From JBMOKU01 sp049324315 (GTDB taxonomy: Bacteria > Bacillota > Clostridia > Peptostreptococcales > Thermotaleaceae), in the NCBI GenBank assembly GCA_049324315.1, contig JBMOKU010000030.1:22982-86981 (forward strand): 64,000 nt of DNA. Direction: 5' to 3'. The position numbers and the translations under genes are program-made. The stretch's first letter is position 1. Each line of letters starts with the position of its first letter. Below, one piece after another: positions 37,903 through 47,942 of this stretch. A model generated the notes under the pieces. It was not told the DNA's origin, did no database searches, and saw only the letters and a list, made by a program, of their open reading frames with translations.

Positions 37903-38164
37903 TTATCTTACAAATCTAAAGCTATCTCTCAAAACGATGAAACATTTGAGCACCATAACCTCAAATAAAACCCTCTTAGGTATTACCGCAGAAAGCATGC
38001 TATTCCTCATATTTCAATTTCTTTATTGCTATTATTCGTACTTTTATTATGATAGTAATCCGTTAGGGGTAAACTATGCCTTGCATATCGATCATAATAA
38101 AATGAAATAATAATGTGTAAATGTGAAAAATTTGGTCTTACGAATGTTGGGAGAACGGATAGCA

Positions 38165-39796
38165 ATGCTTAGAGATATATTTAAAAAACTAAAAAAATTG
38201 ACAGATCGGGAACATTCTTATAAGACAAGTGACCCTTTGGTAGAAAACATCTCTCTTTCCACCAATTTGACACAAAACATAGAACAATTCAAAAAAATTT
38301 TTGAAAACTGCAGTGATGTGGTATTTCGGGAATATACAATCAGTGGCAGTAAACCGATCAAGGCAGCAATCATTTACTTGGATGGATTAGTTAGTGCCAG
38401 CTTGATATCTGGTGGTGTATTGAGCCCATTGATGGTAGACGGCCAATGGGTTAATGAGGACGAGAAGGCAAATACACGCAATGCCTATAAAACTGTCAGG
38501 GATAAGCTGTTAACCATGGGAGAGATCATCGAGACGAATCAAGTTAACGAGTTGGCAGACCACATTATGACCGGAACTACTGCCCTGCTTTTAGATGGTT
38601 CTTCAAAAGCTTTAATCCTCAATGCTAAGAGTTGGGCATCCCGGGCAGTGGAAGAGCCACAAACAGAAGCCGTGGTCCGAGGACCTCGGGATGGATTTAC
38701 GGAGAATATCTGGGTGAATATTGCCCATATCCGCCGGCGCATTAGGACATCCCGGCTGAAATCAGAAGTCATGAAAATCGGTGCGCTAACAAAAACCGAT
38801 GTATTCATTCTGTACATCAAAGATATTGTAGATGACAAGGTGGTGGACGAAGTCAGAACAAGGCTTTCGCGGATTCATACCGATTCTATCCTGGAAAGCG
38901 GCTATATCGAGGAATTCATTGAGGACGAGCCTTTCACGCCCTTTGCTCAGATGAACGTTACCGAGCGGCCGGATAAAGTAGCTGCCGGTTTGCTGGAAGG
39001 ACAGGTAGCCATCATGGTGGATAACACACCCTTTGCCTTAATGGTCCCTTATACATTCCCCCAGTTTCTTGATTCTCCTGAGGATCACTATAACCGTTAT
39101 CCCTGGGCTACCTTTGTCCGTTTATTGCGGATTGTGGCATTAATCATTGCCATGCTTGGACCTGCAGTATATGTTGCCATTACTTCCTTCCATCAGGAGA
39201 TGATTCCCACATCCCTATTAATCTCTATTGCCAGTTCTAGAGAAGGCATTCCATTCCCAGCCTTTGTGGAAGCCGTTCTCATGGAGGCCACCTTTGAGAT
39301 TCTGCGGGAGGCTGGGGTTCGCTTGCCTCGCCCGGTAGGTCCGGCTATAAGCTTCGTCGGGGCCTTAGTCATCGGTGAGGCTGCGGTAACGGCTAAACTG
39401 ATATCGCCAATTATGGTCATTGTCGTAGCACTAACCGCCATTGCTTCTTTTACGATCCCATCCCTAGAGGGTTCTATTGCCGTTCGCCTTATCAGGTTCC
39501 CCATCATTTTTCTGGCAGGTGCCTTGGGGCTGTTTGGTATCATGGTGGCACTGCTGGCTATCTTAATCCATCTCTGTACCCTTCGTTCCTTTGGGGTACC
39601 GTTCCTTTCACCCATAGCTCCCTTGACTCCCAGGGATCTGAAAGACTCCTTTGTCCGCTTCCCCTGGTGGGCAATGTTTACCAGACCACGTATGACAGGG
39701 TCTAAAGATTCTGTGAGACAGGACTTTTCCCAAAAACCCCAGGCTCCTCTACCGAGGAAAAATGGGAATAGAAAAGGTGGCGGAGAGGATGCTTGA
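38165..39796 (+). CDS. Spore germination protein GerAA type (GerA family)
   Basis: About 543 residues. A soluble N-terminal half (to about 290) is followed by five or so membrane helices with the GerA landmarks PFALMVPYTFPQFLDSPEDHY split across the boundary, ISIASSREGIPFPAF and PVGPAISFVGALVIGEAAV. It forms the receptor core with GerAB and GerAC types in the spore inner membrane. ATG 38165 is preceded by GGGAG; an in-frame GTG at 38123 is the alternative. First gene of a five-gene cluster. Confidence 0.93.
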   Translation: MLRDIFKKLKKLTDREHSYKTSDPLVENISLSTNLTQNIEQFKKIFENCSDVVFREYTISGSKPIKAAIIYLDGLVSASLISGGVLSPLMVDGQWVNEDEKANTRNAYKTVRDKLLTMGEIIETNQVNELADHIMTGTTALLLDGSSKALILNAKSWASRAVEEPQTEAVVRGPRDGFTENIWVNIAHIRRRIRTSRLKSEVMKIGALTKTDVFILYIKDIVDDKVVDEVRTRLSRIHTDSILESGYIEEFIEDEPFTPFAQMNVTERPDKVAAGLLEGQVAIMVDNTPFALMVPYTFPQFLDSPEDHYNRYPWATFVRLLRIVALIIAMLGPAVYVAITSFHQEMIPTSLLISIASSREGIPFPAFVEAVLMEATFEILREAGVRLPRPVGPAISFVGALVIGEAAVTAKLISPIMVIVVALTAIASFTIPSLEGSIAVRLIRFPIIFLAGALGLFGIMVALLAILIHLCTLRSFGVPFLSPIAPLTPRDLKDSFVRFPWWAMFTRPRMTGSKDSVRQDFSQKPQAPLPRKNGNRKGGGEDA

Positions 39797-40892
39797 TCAA
39801 GGAAAATTAAGTGCCGGTCAGTTCAGTCTGTTGCTGTTTACCCTCGTAGGTTCTACTGCAATGCTGTTTGTTCCCGCAGTAACAGCAGAAGCGGCCGGGC
39901 GCGATGGATGGATGTCCATTCTATTTTTTGCTACGATTTTCGGTCTGCTGGTGGCCTGGGTCTGTACCTCTTTAGGGCAGCATTTTCCTAACGAAAACCT
40001 TATCGCATACAGTCCTAAAGTATTCGGTCCCGTTATAGGCCATCTGACCATTTTATCTTACATTTTCTTTTTTATCTGGACAAACACCATTATTGTGGGG
40101 GAGTTTGCGGACTTTATTATCGCCATTTTTTTACCGAAAACACCAAGATTGGTTTTTGCCCTTATCATCGTCTGGCTGGCTGCTTATGCAGTCCGCAATG
40201 GTTTGGAGGTCATCGGCAGACTGAATCAGCTTCTTTTCCCAATTCTTCTGATTTCCTATCTGGGTCTGGTAGTGCTTGTAGTCAATGAAATAAAATTAGC
40301 CAATTTAGCCCCCGTTCTGGAGAATGGAATTAAGCCCGTGATTAAAGGTTCCCTGCCCCCTTCAGCTTGGCGGGGGGAAATTGTTCTGATGTTAATGATA
40401 CTGCCTAACTTAAACCAGCTGGTAAAAGGTAGAAAAGCCAGCATATATGCCGTTATATTTCTTGGTATTGTTTTAACCTTAAATACCATTGCTACCGTAG
40501 GCGTCTTTGGTACAGAATTAAGCAGCCACTTGACCTTCCCTTATTTCACTCTGGCCGATTATGGTCAGGTAGGCATAGTGCTGGAACGGATGGAAGCCCT
40601 GGTAATGCTGGTCTGGGTAGCAGGATTAATGATTAAAATCGCCGTGTTTTACTACTGTGGCGTTCTAGCTATTGCTCAATGGTTCAATCTCAGGGATTAT
40701 AAGCCCTTGGTAACCCCTGTAGGTATCATCCTGGTTGCATGGTCATCGGTAATTTATGAGAACTCGCGAGAGCTGGTAGCGTTAATCAGCAAGACCTTTC
40801 CTTTTTATGCCTTTACCTTTGAGCTGCTGATTCCTGCTTTGCTGTTAGTAGTGGCAGCGGTTCGGAAGAAAGAAGGAGGGAGCTGTCGGTGA
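39789..40892 (+). CDS. Spore germination permease, GerAB type
   Basis: About 367 residues, ten hydrophobic helices, APC-like GerAB fold (FTLVGSTAMLFVPAVTAEAAGRDGWMS; WVAGLMIKIAVFYY). In known receptors this subunit binds the germinant. ATG 39789 overlaps gerAA by 8 bases and has AAAGGTGG 8 bases upstream; an earlier in-frame ATG is at 39762. Confidence 0.93.
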   Translation: MLDQGKLSAGQFSLLLFTLVGSTAMLFVPAVTAEAAGRDGWMSILFFATIFGLLVAWVCTSLGQHFPNENLIAYSPKVFGPVIGHLTILSYIFFFIWTNTIIVGEFADFIIAIFLPKTPRLVFALIIVWLAAYAVRNGLEVIGRLNQLLFPILLISYLGLVVLVVNEIKLANLAPVLENGIKPVIKGSLPPSAWRGEIVLMLMILPNLNQLVKGRKASIYAVIFLGIVLTLNTIATVGVFGTELSSHLTFPYFTLADYGQVGIVLERMEALVMLVWVAGLMIKIAVFYYCGVLAIAQWFNLRDYKPLVTPVGIILVAWSSVIYENSRELVALISKTFPFYAFTFELLIPALLLVVAAVRKKEGGSCR

Positions 40893-42100
40893 GAAAGACA
40901 ATTTTCCTGCCTTTCATTTTTCTCATGCTATTTACCTCCGGCTGCTGGGATCGGAAGGAAATTGACGAACTAGCCATTGTTGGTGCTACCGGCTTCGATA
41001 AGGTTACCGTAAACGGCCGGGATATGTACCGGGCTATTTCCTACGTATATAAGCCCGCTGAGATGAGCGGCGGAGTAGAAGGAAGCAGAGGGAAGACCCT
41101 CGCTCCTTATTGGGTAGTCTCCGAGTTAGGAGAAACCTTGTCTGATGCTGAAAAAAATATATCTGCCAGATCATCCCGATTTGTGTTCCTTGCCCATTCT
41201 GATCTGGTAATTATTGGTGAACGCTTGGCCAAGGAAGATGGCGTCGATAAAGCGATGGATTTGCTCCTGCGTCACAAGGATCTTCGCATGCGTAACTTGT
41301 TCTATATCGCTAAGGGAGAGGCCTTAAAGGTCTTCGAAAGAGGTCTGCCCCAGTTCGAATCAACACTATCCCAGGAGCTGGCCGGAATATCAGAGAAATC
41401 CCTGCCGATTGTTTCCAAGACCTACGTGCCTGATGTAAGAGAGTTTGTCTCTTCACTTCTATCCACTGGACGGGACCCGGTGGCAGGAAAATTGGAAGTT
41501 TTCTCTACACCTGAAGAGCTGCCTTCTTCCGTCAGCAGTGAACAGCCCCGGCATTTTGCCAGGCCTACAGGTGCTGCCGTCTTCCGTGAAAGCAAACTGG
41601 TTGGTTGGCTTACTGATGCCGAAACGCGAGGGTTTCTCTATGTTATGAATCAGGCCAAAGTAGGTATAATGCCTTTGAAACTGGACAATGGCCAACAGAA
41701 GAATTTTTCCTTTCAAATGACTAAGTCCAAGACAAAAATTATTCCATCCGTCACAGAGGATAGTATTTTCATCACCTTGGAAGTCAAGGCTGAAGGAAAT
41801 ATAGGTACCATGGAAGATTCGGTATCTGTAGCCAAGCCGGAAGATATCAAAAAACTAGAAGCCTTGGCTGCCGCCGAGATCGAGAGCCTCATTAAAAATG
41901 TGGTGCGTAAAACTCAGAACATGGAAGCCGACGTCTTCGGATTTGGTGAAGCAGTCCATCGGAAGCATCCTAAAGTATGGAAGAACATCGAAGAAGAGTG
42001 GCGGAATATTTATTCCAAACTTCAAGTAGAAGTGAAGGTTGAAGCCAAGATACGCGGAACCGGGATGATTTCCAATCCCGTCACCGTGGAAAGCAGGTGA
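40889..42100 (+). CDS. Spore germination lipoprotein, GerAC type
   Basis: 403 residues. Lipoprotein signal ending in TSGCWDRKEIDELAIV, the classic GerAC opening, then three soluble domains. It is the outward-facing subunit of the germinant receptor. GTG start overlaps the GerAB-type gene by 4 bases with GGAGGGAG upstream. Confidence 0.94.
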   Translation: MRKTIFLPFIFLMLFTSGCWDRKEIDELAIVGATGFDKVTVNGRDMYRAISYVYKPAEMSGGVEGSRGKTLAPYWVVSELGETLSDAEKNISARSSRFVFLAHSDLVIIGERLAKEDGVDKAMDLLLRHKDLRMRNLFYIAKGEALKVFERGLPQFESTLSQELAGISEKSLPIVSKTYVPDVREFVSSLLSTGRDPVAGKLEVFSTPEELPSSVSSEQPRHFARPTGAAVFRESKLVGWLTDAETRGFLYVMNQAKVGIMPLKLDNGQQKNFSFQMTKSKTKIIPSVTEDSIFITLEVKAEGNIGTMEDSVSVAKPEDIKKLEALAAAEIESLIKNVVRKTQNMEADVFGFGEAVHRKHPKVWKNIEEEWRNIYSKLQVEVKVEAKIRGTGMISNPVTVESR

Positions 42101-42104
42101 GTAA

Positions 42105-42332
42105 ATGGCATTTGCTTTACTCTTGCTTTTTGGCGTATTGATAGCGCTAGAGGTCCCCGGTTTGGTGAAAAAAAGAATGTGGAGAGAATTGGGTGTATAT
42201 TTTTTGCTGATGGCTATTGGTATCTTTTACAGTTTTGGTCAGGTTTTTGACTGGCCGCTGCCCAATCCCACCAAAGGTGTTGAAGCCATTTTCAAGCCGG
42301 TGACTGAAACTGTGGAAAAGTTGTTAGAATGA
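42105..42332 (+). CDS. Small membrane protein in the germination operon
   Basis: 75 residues with two hydrophobic stretches (3-17 and 30-46) and a polar tail (PLPNPTKGVEAIFKPVTETVEK). It starts 4 bases after the GerAC stop, with GTGAGTAA upstream. Probably a small receptor accessory like the GerD-independent D-type subunits reported in some operons; that link is inference. Confidence 0.75.
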   Translation: MAFALLLLFGVLIALEVPGLVKKRMWRELGVYFLLMAIGIFYSFGQVFDWPLPNPTKGVEAIFKPVTETVEKLLE

Positions 42333-42363
42333 TAAAAGATTAATTTCAACGGAGATGAACTAG

Positions 42364-43473
42364 ATGGAACAACCTCACATTACGGAACATCAACTGCGTC
42401 TAATTATTGTCGGTTCAATTACAGTGACAGGCCATCTGCTGTTTGTACCGATAGTTTTTGATATGGCGGGACGAGATGGATGGCTTTCCTTACTTATAGC
42501 AGTAATCCCGGGACTCGCTGCTGCTTCCATACTCACTACACTGGGAATAAGTGTATCCGGACAGTCGCTAATAGAGCTTTCCTGTACCCTTATGGGAAAA
42601 GTCATTGGTAAGATCGTTGGTTTGGTCTATGTAGGCTACTTTTTCCTAATTCCAGCCATAACACTCCGTGCTTTGATGAACTTTATGACAGAAGTGTTCA
42701 TGCTGCGAACCCCTTCTTTCGTTTTCGGGGTTCTTTTCCTATTGGTCTGTGGCTATGCTGCATTTATGGGATTAGAAGGTTTTCTCAGGGCCAACGAAGT
42801 TCTTCTCCCTCTCCTCATCGTCGCAGGCATCCTGGCATCAAGTATGGCTTTCCCTGACAAAGACTTCCAGCGTCTATTACCTATCATGGAAGACGGCATC
42901 GCTCCCGTTTTGCGCGGGAGTATCCCGTTGATAGCCTTAATGGCAGAGATGGTGGTCATCGGAATGGTACAGCCGGCATTAAGTTCACCAACTGCTCTTA
43001 GAAAAGCCAATATTGGAGCAGTACTCATTATCAGTGCCTTATTCGTGGGACCGTTAACCGGACCCATTGCTATATTCGGAGTAGACCTGGCAGCAAAACA
43101 GATCTATCCTACTTATGAGCAAATCAAATACATAAAGCTGGCGTTTCTAGAAAATTTGCAGCCATTGGCGGTACTACTGTGGTTAGCCGGAAGCTTTGGC
43201 AAAATATCTCTTTTCTACTACGCCTCCTCCCTAGGTGCCGCTCAAGTATTTGGATTGACCAGTTATCGAAGGTTGGTCATACCCGTTGGATTCATTATTT
43301 TGATATTAGCTGTAGTCGCCTTCCCCAGTACCGTGGCGATCAGACAATTCATAGCAGGTAGTTATGCCGTCATCAGCATAGGCTTGGGAATGATCTTACC
43401 GTTAGTATTACTATGTATAGCAAGCTTGAAAAAGCACAATGCGTTTTGTCGAAAGGGAGAACAGTCTCCATAA
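42364..43473 (+). CDS. Second GerAB-type germination permease
   Basis: 369 residues, ten hydrophobic helices, same family as the permease at 39789 (VFDMAGRDGWLSLLIAV; WLAGSFGKISLFYYASS) but clearly diverged. Having two B subunits in one operon could give the receptor two germinant specificities. GGAGATGAACTAG before ATG. Last gene of the cluster; no convincing terminator in 43474-43695. Confidence 0.92.
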   Translation: MEQPHITEHQLRLIIVGSITVTGHLLFVPIVFDMAGRDGWLSLLIAVIPGLAAASILTTLGISVSGQSLIELSCTLMGKVIGKIVGLVYVGYFFLIPAITLRALMNFMTEVFMLRTPSFVFGVLFLLVCGYAAFMGLEGFLRANEVLLPLLIVAGILASSMAFPDKDFQRLLPIMEDGIAPVLRGSIPLIALMAEMVVIGMVQPALSSPTALRKANIGAVLIISALFVGPLTGPIAIFGVDLAAKQIYPTYEQIKYIKLAFLENLQPLAVLLWLAGSFGKISLFYYASSLGAAQVFGLTSYRRLVIPVGFIILILAVVAFPSTVAIRQFIAGSYAVISIGLGMILPLVLLCIASLKKHNAFCRKGEQSP

Positions 43474-43695
43474 AATAAAAGCAGTGTGCCAGACCTTCAT
43501 CCAAGCACACCAATATGTCAGAAAGCATAGGAATGTTTTAAAATTTGTTAAATATGAGTAAATAATTAGGGTTTGGGTATCAAGAACGTCATGATCTTAT
43601 CTACAAGATTGATAAGGACATACCTAGTTTCCTTTTTGAGATTTAAATGCATTTCATTTAATTTCATTATTACTGTTGATTCCTTAGGTTAGACT

Positions 43696-44199
43696 CTATG
43701 AAGCAGCACTTTTCTTTTTCCAAGGTTTTAATACAGATATGCATATTAAAAAAATAGATAATACGATTTGTACAATTACAACATATTGTCTTATGCTATG
43801 ATTCTGTAAAAAAATAGGATTACTTAGCGCCATGTCTTTTTCAGCTTCAAGAATAGTCATGTTTGCAACCATGAATCTATCAACAACAAATATTCCAATA
43901 AACGTTTGTGCAATCCAAACAAACCACTTTGCAGCTATCCATTTATGCTTAAAAAAGCCCCAGTTTGTAAACACACCATATATTATCCCTATGATTAAAG
44001 TTCCTTGAGCTCCGTACTTTATTACATAATCACTTATAATTATTGAAGTTGTATAGCTTACATAAGCCTCATCAAACGTAGATATTTTCAGATTAAAATT
44101 TATAGCCAATGTACTTATTATTCCACCTAAAAATAAGACGATCAAAAGAATATGAATTATTTTCAACCATTTCAACCCTTGTGTCCCTAGCTTCTTCAT
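43696..44199 (-). CDS. Four-helix membrane protein (DUF2269-like)
   Basis: 167 residues with four hydrophobic helices and a lysine-rich end. The pattern HILLIVLFLGGIISTLA and YGVFTNWGFFKHKWIAAKW resembles the DUF2269/CopD-like integral membrane family. Function unknown. AAGGAGG 6 bases upstream of ATG. Confidence 0.75.
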   Translation of the reverse strand: MKKLGTQGLKWLKIIHILLIVLFLGGIISTLAINFNLKISTFDEAYVSYTTSIIISDYVIKYGAQGTLIIGIIYGVFTNWGFFKHKWIAAKWFVWIAQTFIGIFVVDRFMVANMTILEAEKDMALSNPIFLQNHSIRQYVVIVQIVLSIFLICISVLKPWKKKSAAS

Positions 44200-44335
44200 A
44201 CAAATCCTCCTTGGATATCTCCTCTAAATTTTCAGCCAACTCATTTATATCTCCCAAGCTTGGAACAGCTTTTTTAAAAATGCTGCATCTTTATTATTAC
44301 CACTAGTAATTAACTCATTCGCTTTTTTCCAACCA
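44190..44335 (-). pseudogene. Possible frameshifted fragment upstream of membrane gene
   Basis: On the minus strand two helical frames join at an A6 run: ANELITSGNNKDAAFLKK then AVPSLGDINELAENLEEISK. No start is visible and the tail overlaps the next gene. It reads like coding sequence damaged by one slip, but I cannot name the family. Confidence 0.3.
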
Positions 44336-44370
44336 TATCATTAGAATCGTCGCCTTAGTCTATTAACAAT

Positions 44371-44422
44371 AAAAACACCTCCTATGTTATAGCATAGCTA
44401 TGCTACATTAGAGGTGTTTTTT
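44371..44422. terminator. Large bidirectional hairpin
   Basis: Outer stem AAAACACCTC / GAGGTGTTTT with an inner ATAGCATAGCTATGC palindrome, T-run on both strands. On the minus strand it ends the DUF3243 gene. Confidence 0.8.
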
Positions 44423-44587
44423 AATGTCCTCAACTTTATAATTTGGAATGAACAGGAGGAGATGGTTCTTGCTTCTAATAAGCTCGTATATACCCTCCAA
44501 AATTTCCTTATCAGGAATTATACTCATAATAAGCCCAACTCCCAAATATCTATAGTCAACCAATATCCAGGTTTTGGTTTTTTCATA

Positions 44588-44833
44588 TTATTTATCTGCA
44601 ATCTTTACAATAATCTTTGCCAATACGTTTCTATCGTTCTCATCAGCAACATCCCACATCTCTTTTAACAGCCTTTCCTCATCATTTCTTGGGTCCATGT
44701 TGTTGGATAAAAACGTTCCTACCTTTTCTGCTACATTGGTTATGGTTTTATCTGACATTCCAATAGTCTCTCCAAGATTAACAGCGCTACCGAGAGTCTT
44801 TCTCCATGCTCCCCAGTGATCTATATTTGCCAC
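44588..44833 (-). CDS. DUF3243 family protein (YmfJ-like)
   Basis: About 81 residues. HWGAWRKTLGSAVNLGETIGMSD followed by VGTFLSNNMDPRNDEERLLKEMWDVAD is characteristic of the DUF3243 family, represented by YmfJ of Bacillus. Soluble, helical, function unknown. GTG 44833 has AGGAGG 8 bases upstream and is preferred to the GTG at 44842. Confidence 0.85.
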   Translation of the reverse strand: MANIDHWGAWRKTLGSAVNLGETIGMSDKTITNVAEKVGTFLSNNMDPRNDEERLLKEMWDVADENDRNVLAKIIVKIADK

Positions 44834-45085
44834 TACTTTCACCTCCTTTTTGTATCTTTATGTTTTATTTTGTCTCTTTTGAACAGTAAATATTTATGCA
44901 TATCAAGGATACCATATATGATAGAAAGCCAGTGACGGAGATATTGCTTCTAAGTGATTAGAATCATTACAATTCATATCATTGGAACCTTCCCTCGACT
45001 TTCAGGGATGTTACAGTAATTTAATCTCTATATCTAAAATATTGTGGTATACTAGCACATATCAATTTTGTAAGGAGTAATTTAA

Positions 45086-45718
45086 ATGAATATTCATTGG
45101 TCAGAGTGGTTAGGTTATTTAGCTTCCCTTATCGTATTAATGTCCCTCTTAATGAGTTCTATTATAAAATTAAGATGGCTTAATTTATTAGGGTCTGGTA
45201 TATTTTCTCTATATGGATTTTTAATAGGTGCTTTACCAGTAGGATATATGAATCTATGTATTAGCATTATTAACGTATACTACCTTGTAAAGATCTATCG
45301 TTCCAAGGAATACTTCAAGATTCTTCCAATAGAAGGTAACTCTCCGTATTTTAACTACTTCTTAGATTTTTATAGTAGCGGAATTGAGGAATATGCTCAT
45401 ACATCTCAGTTTAATATTAACGATTTCGATGTTAGTTTTTACATTCTAAGAAATTTAGTACCAGCGGGAGTTTTTATAGCCTCAAAGTACGATGAAAATA
45501 CACTGAAAGTAGAACTTGATTTCGCTATACCAGAATACAGAGATTTTAAGATAGGAAATTATATTTATGAAAATCGTAAAGACTATTTCTTAGATAAGGG
45601 CTATTCAAGATTTATCAGTTTCTCATCAAATAATGACCATATTAAGTATCTTAAAAAAATGGGGTTTAAAGAAGCGATAGAAAATGACAGTACGTACTTT
45701 GTAAAATCAATTATTTGA
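45086..45718 (+). CDS. YgjV-type membrane domain fused to GNAT-like domain
   Basis: 210 residues. Residues 1-75 have three membrane helices like the YgjV family (WLGYLASLIVLMSLLMSSI). The remainder reads as an acyltransferase-like fold (FDVSFYILRNLVPAGVFIAS, then YLKKMGFKEA), without a clear acetyl-CoA loop. Function unknown. AAGGAG 9 bases before ATG; single gene. Confidence 0.75.
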   Translation: MNIHWSEWLGYLASLIVLMSLLMSSIIKLRWLNLLGSGIFSLYGFLIGALPVGYMNLCISIINVYYLVKIYRSKEYFKILPIEGNSPYFNYFLDFYSSGIEEYAHTSQFNINDFDVSFYILRNLVPAGVFIASKYDENTLKVELDFAIPEYRDFKIGNYIYENRKDYFLDKGYSRFISFSSNNDHIKYLKKMGFKEAIENDSTYFVKSII

Positions 45719-45737
45719 CAATAAATTAAAACAAAAC

Positions 45738-45815
45738 AAATCACGGGGACATATTCATTGATTACTATGTATCGATGATTTTAATCTATCTAATCAAAGT
45801 ACCTGTCCCTATAAT
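45738..45815. repeat. Full copy of GGGGACAGG-ended mini-element
   Basis: About 78 bases with imperfect inverted ends (AAATCACGGGGACA at left, ACCTGTCCCTATAATT at right) and internal TTGATTACTA / CTATCTAATCAA. Non-coding. Matches the copy at 53756-53834 closely, and five shorter fragments lie between 47 and 54 kb. Confidence 0.75.
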
Positions 45816-45986
45816 TCATAATTCATTAGAAAACGATTGATAGAAAATACAACTTATGGTAAAATATTGATATAAAATTAACGATGGATTAATAACAAAG
45901 AACTTTATGAATTACCCTAATTATAGTGCTGAAATATAAAATTAGAAGGGCTAGCCCTTCTAATTTATAGATAGAAATTTAGTTTT

Positions 45987-47138
45987 CTACATAGCGTTTT
46001 TAAATATTTGAATAACTTGTTCTAATGTTGCTGTACGTGGATTGGTTAGCTGGCAAGCATCAACCTTTGCATTTTTTGCCATAATTTCAAAATCTTCTTC
46101 CTTAACGTCTAGATCTTTAAGTCCTGAAGGAATACCAATAGAACTAGAAAGCTTTTTAATAGTGTCAATCGCTTTTTGGGCTGCATCGTAAACCGATAAA
46201 CCATCAACATTTTCTCCCATAGCAATTGCAACATCACGTAATCTATCAGCACAACCAATTAAATTAAATTGTTCAACATGGGGTAAAAGAATAGCATTAC
46301 ATACACCATGTGGTAGATTGTAATATCCACCTAATTGATGGGCCATAGCATGAACATATCCCAAGCTAGCATTATTAAATGCCATCCCAGCTAGGAATTC
46401 GGCATAAGCCATCTTTTCTCTTGCCTCCATGTTCATACCATTGGCAACTGCAACGGGTAAATATTGAGATACTAATTCGATTGCCATCAGCGCAGCGGAA
46501 TCTGTGAGAGGAGTCGCAGCTGTTGAGACATATGCTTCTATTGCATGGGTTAAGGCATCCATGCCAGTAGCAGCTGTTAATGCTGGTGGCATTCCTACCA
46601 TAAGATCAGGGTCGTTGATAGATATATTTGGAGTTACTCTCCAGTCTACAATGGCCATTTTTACTTTTCGGCTGGTATCAGTAATGATACAAAAACGAGT
46701 CATTTCAGAAGCAGTTCCAGCGGTCGTGTTGACTGCAATAAGTGGAACCATTGGGTTTTTAGATTTATCTATACCTTCATAATCATGAATTTTGCCACCA
46801 TTTGATGCCAAAAGACCAATTCCCTTAGCACAATCATGAGACGAACCTCCTCCTAACGAAATAATTGCGTCGCAATTTTCGTCCTTCCATACTTTAAATC
46901 CTGCTTCAACATTTTTATCAGTAGGATTAGGCTCAGCCCCACCAAATATAACTGCTTGTAAACCAGAGTCTTCAATAATCTTTTTAATCTTATCAGCCAT
47001 ACCAAGTTTAACTAGACCATCATCAGTTACTATCAATACTTTACTCCCGCCTAAGGTTTGAACTCTATTACCTACCTCATTCACAGTACCTGATCCTAGT
47101 AAATTAACAGTTGGAATATAATAAGCACTCATTGCCAT
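45987..47138 (-). CDS. Iron-containing alcohol dehydrogenase
   Basis: 383 residues. NAD-binding SLGGGSSHDCAKGIG, iron ligands in TGMDALTHAIEAYVS and HAMAHQLGGYYNLPHGVCNA. Closest in feel to the DhaT/AdhB group that reduces aldehydes such as acetaldehyde, butyraldehyde or 3-hydroxypropionaldehyde. Cytosolic. AAGGAGG 7 bases before ATG. No diol dehydratase genes nearby, so a 1,3-propanediol role is not supported by context. Confidence 0.95.
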   Translation of the reverse strand: MAMSAYYIPTVNLLGSGTVNEVGNRVQTLGGSKVLIVTDDGLVKLGMADKIKKIIEDSGLQAVIFGGAEPNPTDKNVEAGFKVWKDENCDAIISLGGGSSHDCAKGIGLLASNGGKIHDYEGIDKSKNPMVPLIAVNTTAGTASEMTRFCIITDTSRKVKMAIVDWRVTPNISINDPDLMVGMPPALTAATGMDALTHAIEAYVSTAATPLTDSAALMAIELVSQYLPVAVANGMNMEAREKMAYAEFLAGMAFNNASLGYVHAMAHQLGGYYNLPHGVCNAILLPHVEQFNLIGCADRLRDVAIAMGENVDGLSVYDAAQKAIDTIKKLSSSIGIPSGLKDLDVKEEDFEIMAKNAKVDACQLTNPRTATLEQVIQIFKNAM

Positions 47139-47803
47139 AAAAAATTCCTCCTTTTTTAAATTAGATAACCTAACAAAAATAAATTTTCTGTTTTTTAAGG
47201 ATCTCTTATATAGAAAATGATCTTGCCCACCCCCTTAAGGCTATATACTTAAAGATAAAGTTGTTTTACTTCATAAATAGGCAGTATAAAGTATAATCAT
47301 TAACCCCCCTATAAGTTGGTGATTTCTATCCAATATAGATGGGCTTTTCTTTGTTTTCTATAATTATGCATATTTACTCATAGAGAATAGACACAGCTAT
47401 AGCATGAACCTTCTAGATTTTTTTGAAATTGTCTACGCACTACCCACTGAAGATTGCTGTTGTTTCTTTATCTTCTAATAAATTCATTTGTATAACTTTT
47501 CTTTACGAGGTTATGGATATCGGGATATTTAAGTCTAGATGCAGTAAACTGAGAAGAATATACGAAATTAGGACAGAATAGATTTGAATTCTCATGGCAT
47601 TTTTATTGTAACTCAATGGCTTCTTTCATGTTATCTTGTGCTGTCGCACCAATCTTTATATTCATTGCGATCTTCTTCATTCACCCCCCTCCCCCAGGGG
47701 TATGATTTAATATTATTCTATTCTCTTCACCTCATTTTGTCAACTGATTTTCTAGATTTTAACATTTAAACTTGCAGTAACTGGACAATAGAATACAAGT
47801 TAT
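47139..47803. other. Long non-coding stretch
   Basis: No convincing gene. The only small reading with a strong ribosome site is MKKIAMNIKIGATAQDN, 25 codons on the minus strand near 47600-47680 behind GGGGGAGGGGGG, too short to call. Confidence 0.5.
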
Positions 47804-47942
47804 AGGTATTTTCTATTATTTCTCAGCTATTTCCACTGGTTTTCCCTATTACGCCTCTAAACTAACGCCCTTTTTCACATCTTTACCCATAAAAATCCAC
47901 GAAAAAAGACCGTAGGAAAAACCCTACAGTCCTTGAGTTCAG
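47804..47942 (-). repeat. Diverged copy of the tRNA-Ser 3' flank, no tRNA
   Basis: About 139 bases matching 58517-58652, the terminator and downstream region of tRNA-Ser: shared GACGAAAAAAGAC-type terminator (GTAGGGTTTTTCCTAC against CTACAGAGATTTTTCTGTAG), then CCTATTAC and AGGTATTTTC. The tRNA itself is not here. Looks like a duplication or a scar left by an integrated element. Confidence 0.7.

Noticed and set aside
38040..38110. Sigma-G promoter for the germination operon
   Set aside because: A CATAAT box is present, but I cannot find a matching -35 at the right distance, so I do not call it.
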